A stretch of 64,000 bases of DNA from Alphaproteobacteria bacterium (GTDB lineage Bacteria > Pseudomonadota > Alphaproteobacteria > Rhizobiales > Beijerinckiaceae): contig VGDT01000005.1 in NCBI GenBank assembly GCA_016869595.1, positions 29,659 to 93,658 on the forward strand, given 5' to 3'. Positions 39,330-50,568 of the stretch are shown here, in pieces (position 1 is the first letter of the stretch; each line of letters starts with the position of its first letter). The notes beneath the pieces are model-generated. The model worked only from the letters and a program-made list of their open reading frames with translations, did not search any database and was not told the origin of the DNA. Position numbers and translations under genes: made by a program.

Positions 39330-40757
39330 AGCCGACCGCAGCAACCGCGCGGCGAAGAAGCCGTCGATTCCGGCAAGGCGCGAATCTTCATTCGGCCAGT
39401 AATGCGGAAATGTGCGCAGATCGCCGTCGCTATTGATAAACTCCTCAGAAACGCCCTCGGCTGGATCAATCGGCATGCGCCGGAAATCCGGATTGCGGCG
39501 CAAGAACGCGGCGATCTGCTGTTCGCCTTCCTCGGGCTCCAACGAGCAGGTGCAATAGACGAGACGGCCGCCGGCGCGCGTGAGTAGAGCCGCGCGATTG
39601 AGCAGCTTTGTCTGCAAGGCCGCGAGCGTTTCGATGTCGCCCGGCTTCTTGGTCCAGGGCACGTCAGGATGGCGCCGGATCGTGCCCGTCGCCGAACAGG
39701 GGGCATCGATTAAGATCGCGTCGAAAGGCTGCGCCTGATAGGCGGCGGCGTCGCCGACAGCGACTTCGGCATGCAATTGCAACCGCGCGAGATTGGCGGC
39801 GAGGAGCTTCAGGCGCTCCGCCGAACGGTCGAGCGCGACCACATGCGCCCGAGCGAGCGCCATTTGCGCCGTCTTGCCGCCCGGCGCAGCGCACATGTCG
39901 AGCACGCGCTCGTCACCGCGAGGCGCGAGCAGGCGCGCCGGCAAAGCGGCGGCGGCGTCCTGCACCCACCATTCGCCCTCGCTGTAACCAGGAAGCTCGC
40001 TGATCGGCGTCCGCGCGCGCAGCCGCACCGAGCCTGTCGGCAGCACGACGCCGTCGAGCCGCTTCGCCCAATTCTCTGGATCGTCTTTCACTGAAACGTC
40101 GAGAGGCGGCTCCAGCATGTGCATCGCCGAGATGGCGCGCGCTGTTTCTTCGCCGTAATGTTTGCGCCAACGCTGCATGAGCCAGGTGGGCGCGTCATAT
40201 TCGCCGCTTGCCGCAATCTCCAAGAATTCGTCGCGGCGTCGCACGAGATTGCGCAGCACGCCATTAACGAGACCGCTGAAGGCGGCGGTCTTCGGTTCAA
40301 GCCGCGCGGCGCGCACGGCAAGATCAACGGCGGCATGATCGGCGGCGTCGAGAAACAGGATTTGCGCGGCTGCGCCGATCAGCGAATGCTCGAGGCGCGC
40401 AGCCTGGCGAGGCAGCCCTTTTTCGAGGAGTTCGCCGAGCGCGTAGCGAATGACGCCAAGGCGCCGCAGCGCGACCGTGACGATCGAGCGCGTGAGCGCT
40501 ACGTCGCGGGCGTCGAGTCCGGACAAGCGCGAAGGAACGGCGTTCGCGGCGAAACATTCGTCAAGACGGTGGCCGCCCTGCACAATGTCGCCGATGATGT
40601 TGGCTGCCGCGAGACGCGTCGGCAATCCCGGGATCTTCGCCGCTTCGGCCTCCCGCACCGCTTCGGCAGGCACGAAGCCTTGCCGCGACGCTTGACGCGC
40701 CGGCGCACGCGCCGATTTGGTCCGAGCGGAATATGTTCTACTATCGCTATTCGCCAA
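39327..40757 (-). CDS. rsmB: 16S rRNA m5C methyltransferase RsmB/NOP family
   Basis: N-terminal NusB-like region; [46 protein letters not shown]. Confidence 0.92.
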   Translation of the reverse strand: MANSDSRTYSARTKSARAPARQASRQGFVPAEAVREAEAAKIPGLPTRLAAANIIGDIVQGGHRLDECFAANAVPSRLSGLDARDVALTRSIVTVALRRLGVIRYALGELLEKGLPRQAARLEHSLIGAAAQILFLDAADHAAVDLAVRAARLEPKTAAFSGLVNGVLRNLVRRRDEFLEIAASGEYDAPTWLMQRWRKHYGEETARAISAMHMLEPPLDVSVKDDPENWAKRLDGVVLPTGSVRLRARTPISELPGYSEGEWWVQDAAAALPARLLAPRGDERVLDMCAAPGGKTAQMALARAHVVALDRSAERLKLLAANLARLQLHAEVAVGDAAAYQAQPFDAILIDAPCSATGTIRRHPDVPWTKKPGDIETLAALQTKLLNRAALLTRAGGRLVYCTCSLEPEEGEQQIAAFLRRNPDFRRMPIDPAEGVSEEFINSDGDLRTFPHYWPNEDSRLAGIDGFFAARLLRSA

Positions 40758-40801
40758 ACGGCTTCTCCCTTAGCGAATCATAGCACAATAGACGTTACGG
40801 C

Positions 40802-41035
40802 GTGCGACGAATGCAGAGAGGGCCGGCCGTGTCGAAAACAGACAATCCATTAAGATCGAGAGACCGGCGCGCTGAGCTGCCGCCAGCCGCGCGACGCGCA
40901 TTGGCCGAAGCCGAGGCGAGGCGCCGTGAGGGCGCGAAACGTCCTGCGCCGCCCGAAGAAATCGGCGGCCGCGACGGACCGGATCCCGCGCGCTACGGCG
41001 ACTGGGAAGTTAAAGGAATCGCGAGCGATTTTTAA
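40802..41035 (+). CDS. DUF1674 protein (SDHAF4-like)
   Basis: C-terminal EIGGRDGPDPARYGDWEVKGIASDF. Confidence 0.85.
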   Translation: MRRMQRGPAVSKTDNPLRSRDRRAELPPAARRALAEAEARRREGAKRPAPPEEIGGRDGPDPARYGDWEVKGIASDF

Positions 41036-41072
41036 TCTGCTGCGCAGCCGCCCGTTCTGGAGATCGTCCGAA

Positions 41073-41882
41073 ATGAAAAAAACACGTGCATGTTGCGGAC
41101 TGCTTATTTGTCTGATGCTCTGCGCCGCGCGTCTCGGACCGGCGCAAGCGCAGAGCCTCGATCTCGCGTCGAGCAAGGTCGTCGACCTCAGCCACGCTTT
41201 CAACGCCGAGACGATCTATTGGCCGACCTCGCCGTCTGGTTTTGAACTGACGGTTCTGCACAAGGGACCGACGAAGGCGGGGTTCTTCTATTTCGCCAAC
41301 GCCTTTTGTTCGCCCGAGCACGGCGGCACGCATCTCGACGCGCCGATGCATTTCGCCGAAGGCCGCTGGACAAATTCCGAAATTCCCGTCGAACGCTTCG
41401 TGGGGCCGGCGATCGTGATCGACATCGCCGCCAAGGCCGAAGCGAATCCAGACTATGTGTTGACAGTCGAGGACATCGCCGCCTGGGAGGCGGCGCATGG
41501 CCGCATTCCCGAAAAAGCCATCGTTCTGCTGCGAACCGGCTGGAGTTCGCGCTGGCCCGACAAAAAGGCCTATCTTGGCGACGACACGCCGGGCGACGCG
41601 ACCCATCTCCATTTCCCGTCTTTCGGTCCGGATGCGGCCGCTTGGCTTGCGAAAGAGCGCCATCCCAATCTCATCGGCGTCGACACGGCGAGCGTCGATA
41701 ACGGTCCGTCGCAGGAATTTCTGGTGCATCGGATCATCGGCGCCGCCAATATCGGGGGCCTTGAAAATCTCACCAACCTCGATCGGCTGCCGCCGACAGG
41801 CGCCGTCGTCATCGCCCTGCCGATGAAGATTGAAAAGGGCTCTGGCGGCCCCGCGCGCATCATCGCTCTGACGCCGCGTTAA
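41073..41882 (+). CDS. secreted cyclase family protein (kynurenine formamidase-like fold)
   Basis: Signal peptide; VVDLSHAFNAETIYWP, HGGTHLDAPMHFAEG. Confidence 0.88.
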   Translation: MKKTRACCGLLICLMLCAARLGPAQAQSLDLASSKVVDLSHAFNAETIYWPTSPSGFELTVLHKGPTKAGFFYFANAFCSPEHGGTHLDAPMHFAEGRWTNSEIPVERFVGPAIVIDIAAKAEANPDYVLTVEDIAAWEAAHGRIPEKAIVLLRTGWSSRWPDKKAYLGDDTPGDATHLHFPSFGPDAAAWLAKERHPNLIGVDTASVDNGPSQEFLVHRIIGAANIGGLENLTNLDRLPPTGAVVIALPMKIEKGSGGPARIIALTPR

Positions 41883-41889
41883 GCGCAGC

Positions 41890-42687
41890 TCATCCCAGGC
41901 CCTTCGCGCGCAGGAAGGCGAGCGCGCGCGACCAGGCGTCCTTTGCGGCGTCCGCCCGATAGCTCTCGCGATAGTCGGCAAAGAACGCGTGCGGCGCGCC
42001 GTCATAGACGATGATCTCGGCTGGCGCGTGCGCCCGCTTGAGACGCTCGCGCATAGCCTCAATCACGTCAGCAGGAATGCTCGGATCGGCGCCGCCATAT
42101 AGCCCCAGCGTCGGCGTTTTGATCTCCATGGCCACGTCGATCGGCCAGCGCGGCTGCGCCGGCGTATGCGGCCCATCGAGGCGCCCATACCAGGGAATGC
42201 AGGCGAGAAGCTTCGGATTGTGGGCTGCATAGAGCCAGGCGATGCGCCCGCCCCAGCAAAATCCGGTGATCGCCGCGCGCGCTGCGTCGCCGCCTCTCGT
42301 CGCGGCGCAGGCGAGCGCTTCGTCGAATGTCGCCATCGTCTCAGAATCGGGAACCTTGGCGACGATGGCGCGAATGGCCTCTATGTCCGGCGCCTTCTGC
42401 GGGTCGCCGTAGCGAATGAGGAAGTCGGGCGCGATGGCGATGAATCCGAGCTTGGCGAAGCGCCGCACGACGTCGCGAATATGCTCGTGCAGCCCAAAAA
42501 TTTCCTGCGCGACGAGAATGATCGGGAGCTCGGCGCCGCTTTGGGGGCGGGCAAAATAGGCCGGGGCGCCGTTCGGCAGCTTCGTCGCGCCCGCCTCCAG
42601 GCCATCCGCGTCCGTCACGATGGCGTTTGGCGAAGGCGCGCCCGCCGCCTGCGCAAACCGGGCCGGGTTGGCTAAAGACGATGACAT
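41890..42687 (-). CDS. dienelactone hydrolase family protein
   Basis: ILVAQEIFGLHEHIRDVVRRFAKLGFIAIAPDFL, ITGFCWGGRIAWLYAA, YDGAPHAFFADYRESY. Confidence 0.9.
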   Translation of the reverse strand: MSSSLANPARFAQAAGAPSPNAIVTDADGLEAGATKLPNGAPAYFARPQSGAELPIILVAQEIFGLHEHIRDVVRRFAKLGFIAIAPDFLIRYGDPQKAPDIEAIRAIVAKVPDSETMATFDEALACAATRGGDAARAAITGFCWGGRIAWLYAAHNPKLLACIPWYGRLDGPHTPAQPRWPIDVAMEIKTPTLGLYGGADPSIPADVIEAMRERLKRAHAPAEIIVYDGAPHAFFADYRESYRADAAKDAWSRALAFLRAKGLG

Positions 42688-42996
42688 GCGGCCTCCAGAA
42701 AAGCTGAGGTTGGAGATTAGCTATAAAAGACACGGGCCATGTCCAGCGGATCTTCGGCCTTTCGCGGTGAGGGTCTAATGGCGAATAATGCCAAGGCCCT
42801 GGAACTCGCCGTCGCCAATATTGCGCCGCCATAGCGACTTCTCATTGCCGGCAAAAGCGCGTATATCGCCGCACCGTATCGGCGACCCCGCCGAAGGAGA
42901 GGTATCCTTGCTCCTACCCGTGCTCGTCCTGAGCGGGCGCCCTCTTGCGACAGCGTCGACAAGAGGCGCGTCGGGTCCCATTAAGGGAAATATCCT

Positions 42997-44931
42997 ATGA
43001 CCCAGCGATCCGACGCCGGTCCCGCCCCGGGCGGCGATGGGACGCAAGTTCACGCGCATGTCGGAGACGAACGTGCGCGCGGCGGCGTGATTGGGCTCAT
43101 CATTGGCTCGATCGGCGTCGTATACGGCGACATAGGCACGAGCCCGCTGTATGCGCTACGTGAATCGCTCGCGCACAGCGTGAAGGCGGACGTCGTCACT
43201 GAAGAAGCGGTTATCGGCGCTATTTCGCTGTTGATATTCGCACTGATATTCACCGTGACAATTAAATACGTCGTCTTCCTCATGCGCGCCGACAACCGGG
43301 GAGAAGGCGGCATCCTTTCCTTGATGGCGCTCGCACAATCCGCGCTTGGCGGAGGTTCTGCGCCTGTCTTTTTGCTCGGCGTCGCGGGCGCTGCGCTGTT
43401 TTCTGGCGACGCTATTATCACGCCGGCGATTTCCGTCATGTCGGCGATCGAGGGCTTGGAGCTCGTCACGCATCGCTTCAGCGAATTCGTGTTGCCGATT
43501 ACCATCTTCATCCTGGTCACGCTGTTTTGGGCGCAAAGCCACGGAACGGCGCGCGTCGCTGCGCTTTTTGGCCCGATCATGATTATTTTTTTCCTCAGTA
43601 TCGCGGTGCTTGGCGCTTCGCACATCGCCGATGCGCCGCAAGTGCTGACCGCCTTCGACCCTCGCGCGGGCGTCCGCTTTCTTGTCAGTCACGGATGGCT
43701 GGGATTTGCGGTGCTTGGATCGGTCTTCCTGGGCGTGACCGGCGCCGAGGCGCTCTATGCAGATATGGGCCATTTCGGCCGCTTTCCGATCCGCTTCGCT
43801 TGGCTCTCTTTCGTGCTGCCGGCGCTATTACTAAATTATCTTGGTCAAGGCGCTCTGATACTTTCCCGTCCGGAGACGATCGACAATCCTTTCTTTCACA
43901 TGGCTCCGGATTGGGGATTATTGCCGCTCGTTATCTTATCGACGCTCGCCACAGTCATTGCGAGTCAGGCGGTGATTACAGGCGCTTTCTCGATTGTTAG
44001 GCAAGCGATCCAACTTGGACTTCTCCCTCGTCTGGAGATAACGCACACCTCCGCCTCTCAAGAAGGGCAAATCTACATCGGCCGCATTAACCGGCTATTG
44101 CTTATCGGCGTTTTGTTGCTCGTCGTCGCCTTCAAAAGCTCTTCCGCCTTGGCGTCCGCATATGGCATCGCGGTCACCGGCACCATGGTGGTCACGACTG
44201 GGCTCGCCTTTGTCGTCGTGTGGAGGAAATGGGATTGGCCTCTATGGGCTGCGTTGCTACTCATTTCAGCGTTCCTCGTCGTCGACCTGGCGTTTCTTGC
44301 GGCGAACCTTATGAAGGTCAAAGACGGGGGTTGGGTGCCGCTGGCGCTTGGCGGTTGCGCCATGATCGTCATGTGGACCTGGACACGCGGCACGCGGCTT
44401 CTCGCGGAAAAGACACATCGCGACTCGATACCGCTCAGGGAGTTGATCGCGATGTTGGAGAAGTCGAAACCGACGCGCGTGCCCGGCACAGCGGTCTTTC
44501 TAACCAGTGATCCGGCCGTCGCGCCCGCCGCGTTATTGCACAATATCAAGCACAACAAAGTTCTGCACGAGCGGGTGCTGGTGATCTGCGTGATGACCGA
44601 AGACCGGCCGCGCGTCTCGCCGGAAAAGCGCTTTGAAATCGAGAGGCTCTCGAACGATTTCTACCGCGCCACGCTCCACTATGGCTTCATGGAAAGTCCG
44701 CGCGTCCCGGCGGCGCTCGCCGCCATGCGCAAGACCGGGTTCAAATACGACATCATGACCACGAGCTTCTTCCTGGGAAGGCGTTCGATCAAGGAGAGCG
44801 CTTCCTCGGAAATGCCGGCGTGGCAAGACAAGCTCTATGTCGCGCTGACCCGCCAGGCCGCCAACGCCACGGACTTCTTCTCGATCCCCTCTGATCGCGT
44901 CGTGGAATTGGGGGCGCAGGTGACGATTTAA
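42997..44931 (+). CDS. kup: KUP-family potassium transporter
   Basis: [45 protein letters not shown], multi-TM. Confidence 0.95.
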   Translation: MTQRSDAGPAPGGDGTQVHAHVGDERARGGVIGLIIGSIGVVYGDIGTSPLYALRESLAHSVKADVVTEEAVIGAISLLIFALIFTVTIKYVVFLMRADNRGEGGILSLMALAQSALGGGSAPVFLLGVAGAALFSGDAIITPAISVMSAIEGLELVTHRFSEFVLPITIFILVTLFWAQSHGTARVAALFGPIMIIFFLSIAVLGASHIADAPQVLTAFDPRAGVRFLVSHGWLGFAVLGSVFLGVTGAEALYADMGHFGRFPIRFAWLSFVLPALLLNYLGQGALILSRPETIDNPFFHMAPDWGLLPLVILSTLATVIASQAVITGAFSIVRQAIQLGLLPRLEITHTSASQEGQIYIGRINRLLLIGVLLLVVAFKSSSALASAYGIAVTGTMVVTTGLAFVVVWRKWDWPLWAALLLISAFLVVDLAFLAANLMKVKDGGWVPLALGGCAMIVMWTWTRGTRLLAEKTHRDSIPLRELIAMLEKSKPTRVPGTAVFLTSDPAVAPAALLHNIKHNKVLHERVLVICVMTEDRPRVSPEKRFEIERLSNDFYRATLHYGFMESPRVPAALAAMRKTGFKYDIMTTSFFLGRRSIKESASSEMPAWQDKLYVALTRQAANATDFFSIPSDRVVELGAQVTI

Positions 44932-45073
44932 CGCGTGCGAAAACAGTGGACGGGACGGCGCCCAGGCACTAAGCAACGGCGGCCTGTTTAGCCTCTATGA
45001 AACCCAAAGCGGTCGAACGCGGCCGGTGGCTTTCGGCCCCATTGCTCCGCCTTGCCAAGGACCACTGTCGCTT

Positions 45074-45940
45074 ATGCCCACGCGCATCGATGATCGCTTC
45101 GCCGCTCTCAGGAAGGAAGGGCGCGCCGCTCTCGTGACTTTCGTCATGGCCGGCGACCCGGATCTCACGACGTCGCTCGACATTTTGAAGGGCCTTCCCA
45201 GCGCCGGGGCGGACGTGATCGAAGTCGGCATGCCTTTCACCGACCCTATGGCGGACGGGCCGGCGATCCAGGCGGCGGGGCTGCGAGCGCTGAAGGCCGG
45301 AACCACGCTCAAAAAGACCCTGAGGCTCGTCGCCGACTTCCGCGCCGGAGACGACGCCACCCCCATCGTCCTGATGGGCTACTACAATCCGATCTATGTT
45401 TACGGCGTCGACGCCTTCCTGCGCGACGCCCGGGCCGCCGGCGTGGATGGCCTCATCGTCGTGGATCTGCCGCCGGAAGAGGATGCCGAGCTCTGCGTCC
45501 CAGCCCGCGACGCCGGGCTGAACTTTATTCGACTTGCAACGCCGACGACCGACGACAAGCGGCTTCCTAAAGTGCTCCAAAATACAAGCGGCTTCGTCTA
45601 TTATGTCTCGCTCACCGGCATCACCGGCGCAGCGCTCGCCGACTATGCCGGCGTGAGCCAGGCGGTCGCTCGCATCAAACGGCATACGGGACTGCCGATC
45701 GCCGTCGGTTTCGGCGTCAAGAATGCGGAAAACGCCGCCGAGATCGCCCGCAACGCCGACGGCGTCGTGGTCGGGACGGCGCTGGTCGAAGCGCTGAACG
45801 CCTCACTCGACGCGGAAGGCCACGCCGGTCCTTCGAGCGTCAGCGTCGTGACTGGCCTCGTCGCTTCGATCGCCGAAGGCGTGCGGGATGCGCGACCCAA
45901 GCGCGGCGTGTTGAGCTGGTTGACGAGGCTCGTGTCATGA
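45074..45940 (+). CDS. trpA: tryptophan synthase alpha chain
   Basis: [48 protein letters not shown]. Confidence 0.95.
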   Translation: MPTRIDDRFAALRKEGRAALVTFVMAGDPDLTTSLDILKGLPSAGADVIEVGMPFTDPMADGPAIQAAGLRALKAGTTLKKTLRLVADFRAGDDATPIVLMGYYNPIYVYGVDAFLRDARAAGVDGLIVVDLPPEEDAELCVPARDAGLNFIRLATPTTDDKRLPKVLQNTSGFVYYVSLTGITGAALADYAGVSQAVARIKRHTGLPIAVGFGVKNAENAAEIARNADGVVVGTALVEALNASLDAEGHAGPSSVSVVTGLVASIAEGVRDARPKRGVLSWLTRLVS

Positions 45941-46803
45941 ACTGGTATTCGAACGTCGTCCCGCCGAAGATCAAGGCGCTGATCAAGCGCGAAGCGCCCG
46001 AGAATCTCTGGGTGAAATGCCCCGAGAGCGGTCAGCTCGTCTTCCATAAGGATATCGAAGCCAATCTCTATGTCGTGCCCGGCTCGGGCTACCACATGCG
46101 TTGTCCGGTCGAGACGCGGCTCGCCAATCTCTTCGACGACGGCCAGTGCGAATTGCTTCCGACGCCGGAAGCGCCGCTCGATCCGCTGAAGTTCCGTGAC
46201 ATCAAGCGCTATGTCGACAAGTTGAAAGAATACCGGACGAAGACTGGAATGGCGGACGCCGTCACTCTCGCCTTCGGAAATCTCGAAGGGTCTTCCGTCA
46301 CCGTCGCCGTTCAGGATTTCGAATTCTTAGGCGGGTCGCTTGGCATGGCGGCCGGCGAGGCGATCATCGCGGGCTGTGAACATGCGCTCGCCAGGCGCAC
46401 GCCATTCGTGATCTTCACGGCCTCGGGCGGCGCGCGCATGCAGGAGGGAATGTTCTCGCTCATGCAGATGCCGCGCACGACGATCGCCGTGCAGCGCCTG
46501 CGCGACGCGCGCCTGCCTTATATCGTCGTATTGACCAATCCTACGACGGGCGGCGTCACCGCATCCTACGCCATGCTTGGCGACGTGCAGATCGCCGAGC
46601 CCGGCGCGATCATCGGCTTCGCTGGCGCCCGCGTCATCGAGCAGACAATCCGGGAGAAGCTTCCCGAAGGATTCCAGCGCGCCGAATATTTGCGCGATCA
46701 CGGCATGGTCGACATGGTCGTGCCGCGCCAGGAGATGCGCGAGACTCTGGCGCGCCTGTGCGGTTTGCTGACCAAGTCGCCGCCGCGGCGCGCCGCCGCC
46801 TGA
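45937..46803 (+). CDS. accD: acetyl-CoA carboxylase carboxyltransferase beta subunit
   Basis: [71 protein letters not shown]. Confidence 0.95.
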   Translation: MNWYSNVVPPKIKALIKREAPENLWVKCPESGQLVFHKDIEANLYVVPGSGYHMRCPVETRLANLFDDGQCELLPTPEAPLDPLKFRDIKRYVDKLKEYRTKTGMADAVTLAFGNLEGSSVTVAVQDFEFLGGSLGMAAGEAIIAGCEHALARRTPFVIFTASGGARMQEGMFSLMQMPRTTIAVQRLRDARLPYIVVLTNPTTGGVTASYAMLGDVQIAEPGAIIGFAGARVIEQTIREKLPEGFQRAEYLRDHGMVDMVVPRQEMRETLARLCGLLTKSPPRRAAA

Positions 46804-46823
46804 CATCGCGAGGCGCGGCCGCA

Positions 46824-48140
46824 ATGGATCAGCACGACGCGATCCTGTCGCGACTGCTTACGCTCCATCCAAAGAAGATCGATCTGTCGCTCGGGCGCAC
46901 GGAGCGGCTGCTCGCAGCTCTGGGACGTCCCGATCTCCGGCTGCCGCCGATCATTCACGTCGCGGGCACCAACGGCAAAGGCTCGACCATCGCGTTTTTG
47001 CGCGCGATGCTCGAAGCCGCCGGCCAGCGCGTGCACGTCTACACGTCCCCTCATCTGCTGCGCTTCAACGAACGTATCCGTCTAGGCGCCGACGGCGGCG
47101 GTAAGCTTGTCGACGATGAGCGTCTGAACGCTGCGCTTGAGCGTTGTGAACAGGCGAATGCCGGACAGCCGATCACCTTCTTCGAGATCACCACGGCGGC
47201 GGCTTTTTCGCTCTTCGCCGAAACGCCGGCCGACTGGCTGCTGCTCGAAACAGGTCTCGGGGGGCGTTATGACGCGACGAACGTCATCTCTCAGCCCAAA
47301 TGCGCGATCATTACCTCGATCTCGCTCGATCATCTCGAATTCCTCGGCGATACGGTTGAAAAGATCGCTCACGAGAAGGCGGGCATCCTGAAGAAGGGCG
47401 CGCCGGCCATCATCGGGTTCCAGTCGGAGCCCGTGGCTAGGGCGATCGAGAGAGAGGCGCGACGCGTCGGCGCGCCGCTGATCGTCGCCGGGCGCGACTT
47501 CGACATTTCCAATGAGAACGGCCGCCTCGTCTATGAGGACGAACACGGTCTGCTCGATCTGCCGCTGCCTCGGCTCGCTGGACGCCACCAGCATGAAAAC
47601 GCCGCCGGCGCCATCGCCGCCCTGCGCGCCGTCGCGCTGGAGATTCCGAACTCGGCGATCGAAGCTGGGCTGACGCGCGCCGAATGGCCGGCGCGACTGC
47701 AGCGCCTCACACAAGGCCACATTGTCGATCTCGCGCCGTCCGGGTCCGAGGTCTGGCTCGACGGCGGCCATAATGAAGACGGGGGACGCGTGTTGGCCGA
47801 GGCAATGGCCGAGTTCCACGACAAGTCGCCGCGTCCGCTGGCGCTGATCTGCGGCGCGCAGACGACCAAGGACATTCGCGCGCTGCTCAAGCATTTCGTG
47901 GGGCTCGCGCGCGAGGTCGTCGCCGTGCCGGTCGAAGGAGAACATAAGAGCTGGCCGCCGGATGAGGTTGCGAGCCTCGCCAGGGCGGAGGGCATCCCCG
48001 GCGCGGCGGCGGATGGCGTTGAGGAAGCGCTGAAGCTCCTTTCGACGCGCAGCTTCGACGCGCCGCCGCGCGTGCTCATCGCAGGCTCGCTCTATCTCGC
48101 CGCCTCGGTGCTGGCCGCCAACGGTTCAGTCATCGACTAG
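46824..48140 (+). CDS. folC: folylpolyglutamate/dihydrofolate synthase
   Basis: IIHVAGTNGKGSTIAFLRAMLEAAG, LLLETGLGGRYDATNVI, LDGGHNEDGGRVLA. Confidence 0.94.
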   Translation: MDQHDAILSRLLTLHPKKIDLSLGRTERLLAALGRPDLRLPPIIHVAGTNGKGSTIAFLRAMLEAAGQRVHVYTSPHLLRFNERIRLGADGGGKLVDDERLNAALERCEQANAGQPITFFEITTAAAFSLFAETPADWLLLETGLGGRYDATNVISQPKCAIITSISLDHLEFLGDTVEKIAHEKAGILKKGAPAIIGFQSEPVARAIEREARRVGAPLIVAGRDFDISNENGRLVYEDEHGLLDLPLPRLAGRHQHENAAGAIAALRAVALEIPNSAIEAGLTRAEWPARLQRLTQGHIVDLAPSGSEVWLDGGHNEDGGRVLAEAMAEFHDKSPRPLALICGAQTTKDIRALLKHFVGLAREVVAVPVEGEHKSWPPDEVASLARAEGIPGAAADGVEEALKLLSTRSFDAPPRVLIAGSLYLAASVLAANGSVID

Positions 48141-48228
48141 GCGGGATCTTGGCCGAGCAGATTTCCGGCGTCCGTAATAGTGTATATGAACGAGCGCGGA
48201 GATCGTCATTTCCCCGGAGCTTGAGTTT

Positions 48229-49374
48229 ATGACCCTGATGTTGGCCAGCGTTCTTTCGCACGAAGAGGCGGAGATCGCCCTGTCGCGCGGCGCCGACATC
48301 ATCGACTGCAAAGCGCCTTCGCGCGGCGCTCTCGGCGCTCTGCCGCTCGACTCGGTCACGGAGATCGTCGCCTTTGTCGACGGCCGCCGGCCGGTGAGCG
48401 CAGTGGTGGAGCTGCCGCACGACGTCTCGCATGCGCTGCGCGCTTTTGAAGAGGTGGTCGCCGCAGGCGTCGATTATGTGAAATTCGCCCTGCCGGCGAC
48501 GCCCGACGCCGTCGAGATCATCGATGCGCTGGCGCCGCTAACGGCGAAAACCAGACTCGTCGCCGTGCTCTTCGCCGATCTCGGCCCCGAGTTCGACATT
48601 CTCGAGCCGCTGGCGGGGGCCGGCTTTCATGGCGCGATGCTCGATACCGCGCATAAGGGCAAAGGCCGACTGCTCGACTATATGAGCGTCAGGGCGCTCT
48701 CCGAATTCGTCGCGCGCTGCCGCAATCTCGGGCTCGCTTCGGGCCTCGCCGGCTCGCTCGAGCCTCCAGACGTGCCGCGCCTGCTTGTCACCGGCGCGGA
48801 TGTGCTCGGTTTTCGCGGCGCGCTCTGCGCGCATGGCGACCGTCGGGCCGCTATCGACGCTCGCGCCACGACTCTGATCCGCGACCTGATACCTGCTGCG
48901 AGCGGCGTCCATGTCGCATTTCACGCCGAATGGGCGTTCCTGGGCCGCGGCTATATTGAACCTCCAGGGGCAAACGACACCGATTCCGTATTCCTTAAAG
49001 ATTACATCGCGCCCGTGGAGATCGGCGCCTATGCCCATGAACACGGCCATACGCAGCGCGTGCGTTTCAATGTCGAAGCGGAAGTGACTCGCGTCAATGG
49101 GTCCGACGACATGCGCTCGATCTTTTCCTACGATGTGATCATGGACGCGATAAAGATGATTCTCGCCGGCGGACATATCGAGCTAGTCGAAACGATCGCC
49201 GAGCGCCTCGCCGAGAGCGTGTTGTTGCATGAGCGCGTGCGCGCGGTCACAGTGCAGGTTGAAAAACTTGACGTCGCGCCAGGCGCTGTCGGCGTGAGGA
49301 TACGGCGCGCCCGCGCTCATGAGGAGGCGCGCCGCATACAGCCAGCGCCGATGCGCATCGATGCCGTCAAATAG
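48229..49374 (+). CDS. fusion: (5-formylfuran-3-yl)methyl phosphate synthase (MfnB-like) + dihydroneopterin aldolase (FolB-like)
   Basis: N-term MLASVLSHEEAEIALSRGADIIDCKAPSRGALGALP, VDYVKFALPATP, GAMLDTAHKGKGRLLDYMS (MfnB/UPF0264); C-term DSVFLKDYIAPVEIGAYAHEHGHTQRVRFNVEAEV...HIELVETIAERLAESVLLHERVRAVTVQVEKL (FolB fold). Confidence 0.87.
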   Translation: MTLMLASVLSHEEAEIALSRGADIIDCKAPSRGALGALPLDSVTEIVAFVDGRRPVSAVVELPHDVSHALRAFEEVVAAGVDYVKFALPATPDAVEIIDALAPLTAKTRLVAVLFADLGPEFDILEPLAGAGFHGAMLDTAHKGKGRLLDYMSVRALSEFVARCRNLGLASGLAGSLEPPDVPRLLVTGADVLGFRGALCAHGDRRAAIDARATTLIRDLIPAASGVHVAFHAEWAFLGRGYIEPPGANDTDSVFLKDYIAPVEIGAYAHEHGHTQRVRFNVEAEVTRVNGSDDMRSIFSYDVIMDAIKMILAGGHIELVETIAERLAESVLLHERVRAVTVQVEKLDVAPGAVGVRIRRARAHEEARRIQPAPMRIDAVK

Positions 49375-49999
49375 CGCGCCTCTCGTCGTCAAATTCGGCG
49401 GCAGTCTACATGCTTCGCCGGCGCTCGCCGACTGGCTTGCGGCGCTGAAGCGCTATCCCCGGCCGCTGACGATCGTTCCCGGCGGCGGACCTTTCGCCGA
49501 CGCTGTGCGCGCCGCCCAACCGGCAATGCGCTACGACGAGAAAACCGCGCACGCCATGGCGGTTCTCGCAATGGAACAATATGCGCTTGCGCTCGCGAGC
49601 CGCGACTTGGCGCTGGAGCTCGCCGCCTCTGGTGAAGCCATCAAAGCAGCGCATACTCAAGGACGTATCGCGCTTTGGCGTCCGAGCGCTATGGTCGCCG
49701 CGGCCGACGACATTGCGCCCTGCTGGGACGTCACCTCCGATAGTCTCGCCGCCTGGCTTGCAAAAAAAACCGGCGCCCGGGCGCTCGTTCTCATCAAGAG
49801 CGTCGATGTCGGCGACGGCGCCTTGCTGAGCGAGATTATAGGCAAGGGCATTGTCGATCCGGCGCTTCCGGATTATCTCGATGAAACGCCGCTCTTCATC
49901 GCCGGCCCCTCGTCTCTCCCGCGCGCCACGGCGCTTCTTGCCGACGGCGTTCAGCCGGGCGCAACCATCGCAACTTTTCCAACGCGGAAGTCCGCCTAA
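49361..49999 (+). CDS. amino-acid-kinase family protein, probable MfnE-like kinase
   Basis: LVVKFGGSLHASPALADWLAAL, TIVPGGGPFADAVRAA, overlaps mfnB-folB by 14 nt. Confidence 0.8.
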   Translation: MPSNSAPLVVKFGGSLHASPALADWLAALKRYPRPLTIVPGGGPFADAVRAAQPAMRYDEKTAHAMAVLAMEQYALALASRDLALELAASGEAIKAAHTQGRIALWRPSAMVAAADDIAPCWDVTSDSLAAWLAKKTGARALVLIKSVDVGDGALLSEIIGKGIVDPALPDYLDETPLFIAGPSSLPRATALLADGVQPGATIATFPTRKSA

Positions 50000-50556
50000 T
50001 GACCAAAAAGAAAGTCGTCACGCCGCGCTGGGGCTGGGCGCTCACCGGGTCGGGACATTTCTTCACCGAATGTCTCGACATGATCCGCACGCTTGATCAC
50101 GTCGATCTCTTCGTCAGCAAGGCGGCGGCCGAAGTCGTGCGCATGTATAAGCACGATCTGGCGCTGCCGGAGAACGTGCGCATCTTCAAGGACACGACGG
50201 CGAGCGCCGCGCCGGTCGGGAATTTCTATTACAATTTTTACCACACGCTGGTTCTCGCGCCCGCGACGTCGAACACGGTGGCGAAATGCGTCGTCGGCAT
50301 TTCCGACAATCTTGCGACGAATGTCTTCGCGCAGGCCGGCAAATGTCGTGTGCCGACGATTGTCTTCGCCTGCGACACCGCGCCCGAACTCGAAACGCGC
50401 GCGCCCAAGGGCATGGTGATGGTCTATCCGCGCCGCATCGATTTGCAGAACACCGATGCGCTCAAATCCTTCGAAGCGACGCAGGTCGTGGAAAGCCTCG
50501 CGGCGCTGCAGGAGGCGGTGGAGCGCCGCCGCCGCGAGGTCGAGCCGCAACCCTAA
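49999..50556 (+). CDS. flavoprotein of the AfpA/dihydromethanopterin-reductase-like family
   Basis: WGWALTGSGHFFTECLDMIRTLDHVDLFVSKAAAEVV, LVLAPATSNTVAKCVVGISDNLATNVFAQAGK. Confidence 0.82.
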   Translation: MTKKKVVTPRWGWALTGSGHFFTECLDMIRTLDHVDLFVSKAAAEVVRMYKHDLALPENVRIFKDTTASAAPVGNFYYNFYHTLVLAPATSNTVAKCVVGISDNLATNVFAQAGKCRVPTIVFACDTAPELETRAPKGMVMVYPRRIDLQNTDALKSFEATQVVESLAALQEAVERRRREVEPQP

Positions 50557-50568
50557 CGAAAGCTCCGC

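Noticed and set aside
41010-42062. 350-aa - strand ORF
   Set aside because: Antisense to the cyclase-family gene; no signal peptide or domain, high-GC shadow frame.
47082-47945. 287-aa - strand ORF
   Set aside because: Antisense to folC; no family signal.
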